A stretch of 5,259 nt of DNA from Desulfobacula sp. (GTDB lineage: Bacteria > Desulfobacterota > Desulfobacteria > Desulfobacterales > Desulfobacteraceae). The stretch spans positions 1 to 5,259 of the forward strand of contig JAQICW010000508.1 in NCBI GenBank assembly GCA_027858355.1. Direction: 5' to 3'. Both the position numbers and the translations under genes were made by a program. The notes beneath the pieces are model-generated. The model was given only the letters and a program-made list of their open reading frames with translations, searched no databases and was not told the DNA's origin. Every line of letters begins with the position of its first letter. The stretch's first letter is position 1. Positions 1 through 5,259 of the stretch are shown here, one piece after another.

Positions 1-1401
1 CCGTCCCGTTCTTCCATGATGGCCGGCCAACTGGCTTCCCGTATCGGCGCCTATGACAATTCTACTCTCTTTCCCGAAGATGTTCCCACCATTGCTCATT
101 ACCTGCGTGACAATGGTTACTATACATGTCTTTCAGGCAAAATGCACTTTGTGGGTGCTGATCAGCAACACGGTTTTGAAGACAGGCTTACAACAGACAT
201 ATATCCCGGAGACTTTGGCTGGACACCTGACTGGGATAATTTTGACAGACGTCCGACCTGGTATCACAACATGCTGAGTGTTGTTCAGGCAGGTCTTTGC
301 GTAACAAGCAACCAGATTGATTTTGACGAAGAAGTTAGCTATAATTCTGTTCGAAAAATCAACGAACTTGCCCGCAGCGATGACGAACGCCCCTTTTTCC
401 TGCTCACCTCCTTTACCCATCCCCATGATCCGTTTGCCATGACAAAAGAATACTGGTACAGGTATGATCATGATGAAATCGATATGCCCAGGGTCCCGAA
501 AATTGACTATGCCGAACTCGATCCCCATTGCAAGCGACTCTATCATGTCAGCGCAATGGGTGAGTATGAGCAGACACAGGAGCGTATCCGCAATGCCCGC
601 CATGCCTATTACAGCGAGATAAGTTATGCTGACGATAAAGTTGGATACCTTGTGGATGCTTTGGAAAAAAATGGTCTCAAAAACGATACAATCATTGTTA
701 TCACGTCTGATCATGGGGAGATGCTTGGTGAGCGGGGGATGTGGTACAAAATGTCATATTTTGAATGGGCATCAAGGGTTCCCATGATTATCCGGGCACC
801 GGCAAAGTTTTCTCCCAGAAGAGTAAAACAGCCTGTCTCCCTTGTTGATCTTCTTCCCACCCTTACTGATATTGCTTCAGACAACAAACCCATTGTGTAT
901 GCCGACACAATGGATGGCAATAGCCTTGTTCCTCTGCTTAAAGGGGGAGATGAAGACAAAAATGCTGTTGTTTGCGGTGAAATCCTTTGTGAAGGTGCTA
1001 TTTCCCCAATAATTATGCTCCGAAGAGACAAATATAAATATATCTATTGTGATGTGGATCCTGAGCAGCTTTATGATCTGGAAAATGATCCAGACGAAAC
1101 CAACAACCTTGCCGGGTTGCCCGAATATGAAAAAGTATGCAAGATTTTCCATGCCCAGGTAACAGAAAAATGGGATACAAAAGCTCTGCGTGAAAAGATA
1201 GTCGCAAACCAGCGCCGCAGAAAGCTGGTTGACCGATCAATGAGAAAAGGCAAATTTACATCCTGGGATTTTCAGCCCTTTGAAGATGCTTCCGAAAAAT
1301 ACATGCGCAATCATCTTGATCTCAATGTCCTTGAGCGTAAAGCCCGGTGTCCATCTCCAGAGATACCGACACCAGACGGAAGGCTGGGGAAAAGACTGTA
1401 A
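1..1401 (+). CDS. betC: Choline-sulfatase, 5'-truncated by window edge
   Basis: Hydrolyses choline-O-sulfate to choline and sulfate, probably in the cytoplasm. The frame is open from base 1, so the ATG at 16 is internal: the first codons read PSRSSMMAGQ, the end of the sulfatase signature C-x-P-S/A-R, with the formylglycine cysteine expected two codons before the window. 466 residues are visible against roughly 500 for the family, so only the N-terminal metal-binding strand and the cysteine are missing. Family motifs follow in order: SGKMHFVG (Lys codon 139-141, His 145-147), TDIYPGDFGWTPDW, SFTHPHDPF, and TSDHGEMLGERG followed by WYKMSYFEWASRVP. The C-terminal tail, with a QRRRKLV stretch, WDFQPFEDASEKYMRNH and a final LERKAR segment, is characteristic of choline sulfatases rather than arylsulfatases. 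It ends with TAA and converges on pylC. Substrate assignment rests on remembered family motifs. No break or frameshift is seen. Confidence 0.92.
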   Translation, partial: PSRSSMMAGQLASRIGAYDNSTLFPEDVPTIAHYLRDNGYYTCLSGKMHFVGADQQHGFEDRLTTDIYPGDFGWTPDWDNFDRRPTWYHNMLSVVQAGLCVTSNQIDFDEEVSYNSVRKINELARSDDERPFFLLTSFTHPHDPFAMTKEYWYRYDHDEIDMPRVPKIDYAELDPHCKRLYHVSAMGEYEQTQERIRNARHAYYSEISYADDKVGYLVDALEKNGLKNDTIIVITSDHGEMLGERGMWYKMSYFEWASRVPMIIRAPAKFSPRRVKQPVSLVDLLPTLTDIASDNKPIVYADTMDGNSLVPLLKGGDEDKNAVVCGEILCEGAISPIIMLRRDKYKYIYCDVDPEQLYDLENDPDETNNLAGLPEYEKVCKIFHAQVTEKWDTKALREKIVANQRRRKLVDRSMRKGKFTSWDFQPFEDASEKYMRNHLDLNVLERKARCPSPEIPTPDGRLGKRL

Positions 1402-1427
1402 GGTTAAAAAATAGTACCTTTTTTTTG
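1400..1427 (+). terminator. Weak candidate terminator between convergent genes
   Basis: AAGGT at 1400-1404 can pair with ACCTT at 1416-1420 across an 11-base loop, and a run of T continues to 1426. This has the form of a short intrinsic terminator for the sulfatase gene and overlaps its stop codon. The stem is only five base pairs with two G-C pairs, so it is weak. Read on the minus strand, the stem is not followed by a T run, so it is a poor terminator for pylC, whose TAA lies at 1435-1437. Confidence 0.3.
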
Positions 1428-1434
1428 ATTTATC

Positions 1435-2688
1435 TTATAGAAGGGGCAGGTTGAATTGGAGTCCCAGGCCATCTAAAACCTGTTTATTTTTTTTTCTGAT
1501 TTCCTTTTGGGTGTCTCCCTTGATGATAAGGGTGGCAACCCATTTGCTAATACCAGGAGCAAAGCTTGTGACAGCCTCATCCGCCCCAAAAAACTCGGTT
1601 TCCAGATGAAGAGGGCCGCAGGATTTCATAATATTTTCGCCTTTGACGCAGATTCCCTCTGGGCTTACAAGGATATGCTCTACAATTACATGTTTTGGTG
1701 TATGCTTTGGTGTATGTTTTGACAATTGTTTTGGTATTTGCTTTGACATATGTTCTGGTGCAGGTTCTGATTTTTCAGGCCGGGATAACAAATCCAGTTG
1801 CTGAGTCAAGGCCAGATCTGCCAATATTTTAACCATATTCATGCCAGTGGAAGCATAAACGGCCATAGGGGTCTGGCTGGGAAACCTTGCATCTATTTCC
1901 AGCATTTTCATCTCTCCCTTATGCAGGATGACTTCAAAATCCATAATACCCTCAAGCTTCATGTCCCGGGCAATGGTTATAGCTGACTTTTCAAAATTCC
2001 TGATCAGTTCAGCTTTGATCTCAACAGGTGCAATGACTTGTTTGCAATCGTATTTTTCATCCATAAAAAGCTCGGTAATCTGAAGGGTTTCATACCTGCC
2101 ACGGCTGCCGATTATTTCCAGGGAATAGGAAGGTCCTTTGATAAATTCTTCAACCACGCACTGCTCTACTGTTAACTGTTTTTTTGCTAACGGCTCTTTT
2201 GCTGATGGGTCTTTTAGTTGCCGGGTATTAAATGATTTTTCCCATTCATCCTTTGAAGATATGATTCTCACTCCATGGCTGCCGCTTCCCGCGCTGGGTT
2301 TTACCACAACAGGAAAACCGCATTGGGGCCAGTCCATGGGTTTTGGAATACCCAGCCGCGAAAACAGATTATTGGATTCTTGTTTTGATGAAGAAATTTT
2401 ATATGCGTTAAAGTCAAAACAAATGGGAGTACTTGAGTTTTTTTGCCAGAGGTTAAGGGCTGCTAAAGCCTTGTCACTTTCCAGTGCAGGCAGAACCAGA
2501 TCAGCCTTTTCAAGAAAAGCAGATGCCTGGTCAATTTGGCAGATATCAACATGAACAAAATCATCGGCAAGTCCCTTTGCCGGGGGATCAGGGGTTTTAT
2601 CCAGCACCATGACCTTAAACCCTGCTTTTTTTGATAAACAGGCAACTTCCACACCCTGGAGTCCGCCGCCAACAATGGCTATTAACAA
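1435..2688 (-). CDS. pylC: 3-methylornithine--L-lysine ligase PylC (pyrrolysine biosynthesis)
   Basis: ATP-grasp ligase that joins (3R)-3-methyl-D-ornithine to the epsilon-amino group of L-lysine, the second step of pyrrolysine synthesis after PylB and before PylD. With a start at 2688 the protein has 417 residues. It opens MLIAIVGGGLQG, a nucleotide-fold start matching archaeal PylC, then CLSKKAG. FDFNAYKIS lies near residue 95, the ATP-grasp loop VVKPSAGSGSHG near 128-139, VVEEFIKG near 178-185, and GIMDFEVI followed by LEIDARFPSQTP near 247-274. The last two are hallmarks of PylC. Archaeal PylC is about 363 residues; much of the extra length is two repeat-derived inserts (2180-2224 and 1690-1761). 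The frame also extends to an upstream TTG at 2724 (429 residues), but the TTG at 2688 has a better-spaced ribosome site and fits the family N-terminus. It follows pylSc and ends the block with TAA. Confidence 0.93.
   Translation of the reverse strand: MLIAIVGGGLQGVEVACLSKKAGFKVMVLDKTPDPPAKGLADDFVHVDICQIDQASAFLEKADLVLPALESDKALAALNLWQKNSSTPICFDFNAYKISSSKQESNNLFSRLGIPKPMDWPQCGFPVVVKPSAGSGSHGVRIISSKDEWEKSFNTRQLKDPSAKEPLAKKQLTVEQCVVEEFIKGPSYSLEIIGSRGRYETLQITELFMDEKYDCKQVIAPVEIKAELIRNFEKSAITIARDMKLEGIMDFEVILHKGEMKMLEIDARFPSQTPMAVYASTGMNMVKILADLALTQQLDLLSRPEKSEPAPEHMSKQIPKQLSKHTPKHTPKHVIVEHILVSPEGICVKGENIMKSCGPLHLETEFFGADEAVTSFAPGISKWVATLIIKGDTQKEIRKKNKQVLDGLGLQFNLPLL
1690..1761 (-). repeat. Six-unit 12-base tandem repeat inside pylC
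   Basis: Six consecutive 12-base units read on the plus strand as variants of TGTTTTGGTGTA. Compared with the first unit, the others match at 11, 7, 10, 8 and 10 of 12 bases. In the pylC frame they encode six tetrapeptides, in order APEH, MSKQ, IPKQ, LSKH, TPKH, TPKH, giving the pattern x-P/S-K-H/Q. The array falls between the ATP-grasp core, which ends near DARFPSQTP and the following helix, and the C-terminal part that begins VIVEHILVSPEG. Archaeal PylC passes directly through this point, so it is probably an exposed basic linker. Because the period is a multiple of three, unit gain or loss keeps the frame. Confidence 0.85.
2180..2224 (-). repeat. Degenerate 15-base tandem repeat inside pylC
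   Basis: Two 15-base units (2180-2194 and 2195-2209) share 11 of 15 bases, and a third (2210-2224) shares 9 of 15 with the second. The corresponding peptide is KDPSA-KEPLA-KKQLT, three lysine-starting pentapeptides, lying just before the ATP-grasp strand VVEEFIKG. Compared with archaeal PylC this is an enlarged loop. The third unit is poorly conserved, so only the first two are firm. Confidence 0.5.
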
Positions 2689-2696
2689 TATATTAT

Positions 2697-2702
2697 CCTT
2701 TA
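2697..2702 (-). promoter_or_regulatory. Ribosome binding site deciding the pylC start
   Basis: On the minus strand the sequence reads TAAAGGATAATATA directly before TTG at 2688, placing AGG eight bases from the start codon. This is an ordinary Shine-Dalgarno spacing. The alternative TTG at 2724 has AAAGGGGA upstream, but about 12 bases away, and would add 12 residues not seen in archaeal PylC. The nearer site is therefore preferred. Confidence 0.6.
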
Positions 2703-2763
2703 CAAATAAATTTTGCCCAAACAAAAACCGCCAATTCCCCTTTATTACCAGGCTGTACTAAAA

Positions 2764-3606
2764 TTACAAATTGAGACGAACACCATCAAGCCAGGTAAGG
2801 CTCCTGGTATATTTGCCCAGTGTATTGCTTTTATCTCTTGCCATTAACAGCCGTTCAATACCAAATCCAATGCCCACCCAGGTTTCATTTATTTTCCAGG
2901 CATCATCAAGGGGGTGGGGTCCCATTGCGCCTGATCCAAGTTCCAGATCTTCGGGGTCAACACCAACCACATCAATGGTGGATCCATAGACAGCAGATTC
3001 CTCTGCTTCCAGTTTATAATCATCTATGCCACAGGTTTTCATGACAAGCTCGGCCAATTCTTCAAGCCTTGCATGGCGCTCTTCCATGGGCAGGCCAAAT
3101 TCGCAGACATTTAACATGGTGAACTCACTGGTATGGCGGGCACCTTCTGATTCTTTTCGAAAGCAGGAGCCAATCTCAAATATTCCAATGGGCTTTTCCC
3201 AGATTCGAAGTAAATCCTTCATGATATAATACAGATGGGGGGCAAGCATGGGTCGCAGGCAACGATTTGAATCAACCCAGAAAATCTGTTTTGTAAGAGG
3301 ATGGGAATCTGTGATGGACATTTTTCCCAGCAGATTTTTTGCCATCATGGTGGGTGTGGTTACCTGGACAAAACCTTTACCCGTTAAGGTATCCACCAAT
3401 TGATCGGCAAGCCTGCAAAGCCCCGGACGTCTTTCATTGTCACGCATTTTTCCCAGTTTGATTTTTTGTGTTTTGACCAGAGCCGTTACAAGCGTCTGAA
3501 AGGTCTTGTTCCGCAGTGTTTCATCCTCAAACACCTGAACCAGTTCTTGAGCGTCTGCGTTTAGTTCGGTCAACCGATTTTTTTGAGTTTCAGTCCCTTC
3601 TTTCAT
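2764..3606 (-). CDS. pylSc: Pyrrolysyl-tRNA synthetase, catalytic domain (PylSc)
   Basis: Class II aminoacyl-tRNA synthetase that activates pyrrolysine and charges tRNA-Pyl (anticodon CUA) for insertion at UAG. The 280 residues correspond to the catalytic half only; the N-terminal tRNA-binding domain is absent, as in bacterial split systems, where it is a separate pylSn gene. Motif 1 is around GKGFVQVTTP (77-86), motif 2 is FEIGSCFRKESEG (143-155) followed by FTMLNVCEFG, and motif 3 is WVGIGFGIERLL (243-254). Residues matching the Methanosarcina mazei pyrrolysine pocket are kept: Arg150 (R330), Asn166 (N346), Cys168 (C348), Tyr207 (Y384), Trp243 (W417), and Ala122, Leu125, Tyr126 (A302, L305, Y306). 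L309 corresponds to Met129. The ATG at 3606 is 21 bases after the corrinoid protein gene, with AAGGG 12 bases upstream. It ends with TAA. The pocket strongly argues for real PylRS rather than PheRS or SepRS. Confidence 0.96.
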   Translation of the reverse strand: MKEGTETQKNRLTELNADAQELVQVFEDETLRNKTFQTLVTALVKTQKIKLGKMRDNERRPGLCRLADQLVDTLTGKGFVQVTTPTMMAKNLLGKMSITDSHPLTKQIFWVDSNRCLRPMLAPHLYYIMKDLLRIWEKPIGIFEIGSCFRKESEGARHTSEFTMLNVCEFGLPMEERHARLEELAELVMKTCGIDDYKLEAEESAVYGSTIDVVGVDPEDLELGSGAMGPHPLDDAWKINETWVGIGFGIERLLMARDKSNTLGKYTRSLTWLDGVRLNL

Positions 3607-3627
3607 TATCCAGATATTCCCTTGTTT

Positions 3628-4272
3628 TTAACTGAATATTTCTTTGAGTTTTATCACTGTATCTCCAGCGGTTTCCGCCCAAAAATTGGCTCCGATTTTG
3701 GCACCCCAGCGTGCAGTGGTGGCTGCACCGCCCACCATGGTTGTCAGATTTTCTCGAAGTCCGGCGTCTTTTAAGGCCTGTTCAAGGGCTTTTTGCCCCA
3801 CCATGGTCGTTGTCATTAAAGCGGATGAACCCACAACATCTGCTTTATGTTCTTTTGCTTTTTCCACAAAAGTGGCAATGGGTACATCTCGGCCTAGGTC
3901 AATAACTTCAAAGCCGTATACCCTTAGCATTGTGACGAGAATACCTTTGCCGATGTCATGTACATCTCCTTCAATGGTTCCAAGAACAACCCTGGCACGC
4001 TTTTTACCAATCTGATCTTTGGGCAGAGCCTGTTCCAGAATATTTACCCCTTTGGTCATTGCTTCCGATGCAATGATCAGCTGGGGTAAAAAGACCTCGC
4101 CTCGATCAAAAAGATCTCCAAGTCTCCGGATGCCTTCGGAAAGGCCTTGTTCAATCATCTCAACCGGATCAAAGCCTTCGTCTAAATATGCGTGGGCCAA
4201 TTTTTCTATTTCGTCTTCATCGGCATCAACAATATACTGGGCAGCCATTTTCATATATTGTGCTTTATCCAT
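3628..4272 (-). CDS. mttC: Methylamine-type methyltransferase corrinoid protein (MttC-like)
   Basis: Small cobalamin-binding protein that accepts a methyl group from a methylamine by a cognate methyltransferase and passes it to a second methyltransferase. The 214 residues show the usual two parts: an N-terminal helical cap (about 1-90, with GIRRLGDLFDRGEVFLPQL typical of the B12-binding cap) and a cobalamin Rossmann domain. The base-off signature D-x-H-x-x-G is GDVHDIG, with His105 as the expected cobalt ligand, followed by S-x-L at 150-152 (SSALMTTT) and the double glycine at 181-182 (VGGA). MLRVYGFEVIDLGRDVP resembles trimethylamine proteins, but MtbC and MtmC are close relatives, so the substrate is uncertain. 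The adjacent ramA-like gene and pylSc support a methylamine role over methanol or methoxyaryl substrates. It starts with ATG behind a strong AGGAG site and ends with TAA. The partner methyltransferase is not in the window. Confidence 0.82.
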   Translation of the reverse strand: MDKAQYMKMAAQYIVDADEDEIEKLAHAYLDEGFDPVEMIEQGLSEGIRRLGDLFDRGEVFLPQLIIASEAMTKGVNILEQALPKDQIGKKRARVVLGTIEGDVHDIGKGILVTMLRVYGFEVIDLGRDVPIATFVEKAKEHKADVVGSSALMTTTMVGQKALEQALKDAGLRENLTTMVGGAATTARWGAKIGANFWAETAGDTVIKLKEIFS

Positions 4273-4348
4273 TTGATTTGATCTCCTTTTCTATTTATTG
4301 TTTAATTTTATTGTTAATATTTTTTTGCAAAGTAAAACCTCTCAGGGC
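4273..4348 (-). promoter_or_regulatory. AT-rich leader of mttC with strong ribosome binding site
   Basis: This is the longest gap in the minus-strand block. On the minus strand AAAAGGAGATC ends ten bases before the ATG, with AGGAG at 4283-4287, the clearest Shine-Dalgarno in the window. This fits a highly expressed corrinoid protein. Upstream is nearly pure A and T with a nine-base direct repeat TTTATTGTT (plus strand, 4294-4302 and 4307-4315). TAAAAT and TATTAA could serve as -10 elements, but no convincing -35 box at normal spacing was found, so an internal promoter is only possible. No tRNA or riboswitch fold was recognised here. Confidence 0.5.
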
Positions 4349-5259
4349 TCACTCAAAAATTAATTGCAAATTTTGGAAAATATTTTCATCTTTGGAACTA
4401 TACAGTTTTTTTAAAATAAAAACTTTCTCCCGGCAGATTTTTTCACATCTACTGCAGGCAAGTCCATTACATCGGGCAAGATCCATAGTGATAGTAAAAC
4501 AGTCTTCCTTATCTTCCAAACAAAGTGCATTTTCAGGACATTCCTCAATACATGCACTGCAGCCAGTACAGCCTTTGAAAGCAATCGTTTTTGGCTCACC
4601 GATATCAAAGATAATACTAAGGCCCTTGATTCCCAGATCCGGAATATCCTGATGAACGGTCTTAATCACTTCAGAAATTACTCGTGTTTCATTTAAGGCC
4701 CGTATTTCATTTAAGGGAGGAAGACCAAACTTTTTTAAAAACCGATGATATTGATCCATAGGCATCCCTTCTGTCCAATAAGACAATTCCAGTATAAAAA
4801 TCTTTTCAAATGTCCTGGAATCAGCAAACATGCAGTGATGCTGTCTCAATTCATCGGCAATCTGCTCCATGTGCCAGAGTTCATCCACGTTCCTGACCAT
4901 GTCGCAAGCCATGGCCAGAGAAGAGTTGCCTATCTGATATATTCGTTTAACCCCCTTTGGTATCATCCCCACTCGCTGGGCTTTGATCGCGTCTACATAA
5001 ATCCCTGAAGCGCCACACATGTAGGCTGTTTCAATATCATTCAGATTAATTTTTGCCACCTGGCATAAAGCGATATGACCGGCTCTGATGGCACCGATGG
5101 CCTTTCCAGCCGCTTCAAGATCTTTTTCGATAAACGTGACCCCATTGGACAAGTGAACTGCCGCATCCCGTGTCATGATTTTAGGAAGCCGAATGAGTCC
5201 GGCTTCCAGCCCCTGGTAAACCAGTGCAACAACTCCAGTCCCGCTTATGCCCTCGGCCT
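4349..5259 (-). CDS. ramA: RamA-like corrinoid protein reductive activase, 5' end outside window
   Basis: Iron-sulfur protein that uses ATP to reduce the inactive Co(II) corrinoid of methylamine methyltransferase proteins to active Co(I). The frame stays open to the window edge, so the ATG at 5176 is internal; the 27 codons upstream read GISGTGVVALVYQGLEAGLIRLP, typical of the activase (ASKHA-fold) core. About 302 C-terminal residues are visible. The core continues with YMCGASGIYVDAIKAQRVGMIP and IGNSSLAMA, as in the RACo/RamA C-terminal domain. Then come two four-cysteine motifs: C-x2-C-x2-C-x3-C-P (4538-4570) and C-x4-C-x2-C-x3-C (4433-4471), which probably bind two [4Fe-4S] clusters. This C-terminal ferredoxin part is the RamA arrangement; RACo of acetogens carries an N-terminal [2Fe-2S] domain instead. 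It ends with TGA, 76 bases before mttC. It could activate other corrinoid proteins, but the neighbours favour methylamines. Confidence 0.88.
   Translation of the reverse strand, partial: AEGISGTGVVALVYQGLEAGLIRLPKIMTRDAAVHLSNGVTFIEKDLEAAGKAIGAIRAGHIALCQVAKINLNDIETAYMCGASGIYVDAIKAQRVGMIPKGVKRIYQIGNSSLAMACDMVRNVDELWHMEQIADELRQHHCMFADSRTFEKIFILELSYWTEGMPMDQYHRFLKKFGLPPLNEIRALNETRVISEVIKTVHQDIPDLGIKGLSIIFDIGEPKTIAFKGCTGCSACIEECPENALCLEDKEDCFTITMDLARCNGLACSRCEKICREKVFILKKLYSSKDENIFQNLQLIFE

Noticed and set aside
133..714. Long open frame on the minus strand inside the sulfatase gene
   Set aside because: It lies wholly opposite a well-conserved sulfatase coding region, has no recognisable domain and has no independent support, so it is treated as a shadow.
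3628..4272. Assigning the corrinoid protein to a precise substrate (tri-, di- or monomethylamine)
   Set aside because: MttC, MtbC and MtmC share the motifs visible here, and the cognate methyltransferase that would decide is outside the window. MttC-like is kept as a tentative label.
4294..4315. Perfect nine-base direct repeat TTTATTGTT, considered as an operator
   Set aside because: The copies are 13 bases apart in very AT-rich sequence where such repeats arise by chance, and no dyad symmetry is present.
4273..4348. A gap of tRNA length, considered as a site for pylT (tRNA-Pyl)
   Set aside because: It is almost all A and T, has no CTCTAAAT-type anticodon loop on either strand, no T-arm GGTTC-like sequence and no pairing acceptor ends. 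It also carries the mttC ribosome site.
1435..5259. In-frame TAG codons read as pyrrolysine within this window
   Set aside because: Each of the four minus-strand genes and the sulfatase runs at near family length to TAA or TGA, with no internal TAG and no homology continuing past a TAG.

Overview
This window looks like part of a bacterial pyrrolysine/methylamine locus. It resembles those of anaerobic sulfate-reducing Desulfobacterota (Deltaproteobacteria) more than those of methanogens. The main evidence is a stand-alone catalytic half of pyrrolysyl-tRNA synthetase (PylSc) without the N-terminal tRNA-binding domain. That split is typical of bacteria; in Methanosarcina the two domains are one protein. 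The taxon is inferred from gene content and moderate base composition, not proven.

Layout. On the plus strand, positions 1-1401 hold the 3' part of a choline-sulfatase gene (betC-like), cut by the window start just after the active-site cysteine. A 33-base gap separates it from a minus-strand block that converges on it. Read in its own direction, from right to left, the block is: a RamA-like corrinoid-activating iron-sulfur protein (5' end beyond the window), a methylamine-type corrinoid protein (MttC-like), pylSc and pylC. Gaps are 76, 21 and about 75 bases, so one transcript is likely, though the AT-rich 76-base gap could hold a second promoter. No tRNA, insertion sequence or CRISPR array was seen.

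How the genes fit together. MttC-type proteins carry methyl groups on cobalamin from a pyrrolysine-containing methyltransferase (MttB, MtbB or MtmB, not in this window). RamA-type proteins reduce the inactive Co(II) corrinoid back to Co(I). PylC joins 3-methylornithine to lysine in pyrrolysine synthesis, and PylSc charges tRNA-Pyl with the product. pylB, pylD, pylSn, pylT and the methyltransferase must lie elsewhere if the system works. The neighbouring choline sulfatase would release choline, a known precursor of trimethylamine, and sulfate, so the locus may feed methylated amines from choline-O-sulfate; this link is inferred.

The most unusual points are the gene order (pylSc directly followed by pylC, with no pylB between and no pylD or pylSn after), two short in-frame tandem repeats that enlarge PylC, a probable TTG start for pylC, and the absence of TAG among the five visible stop codons.
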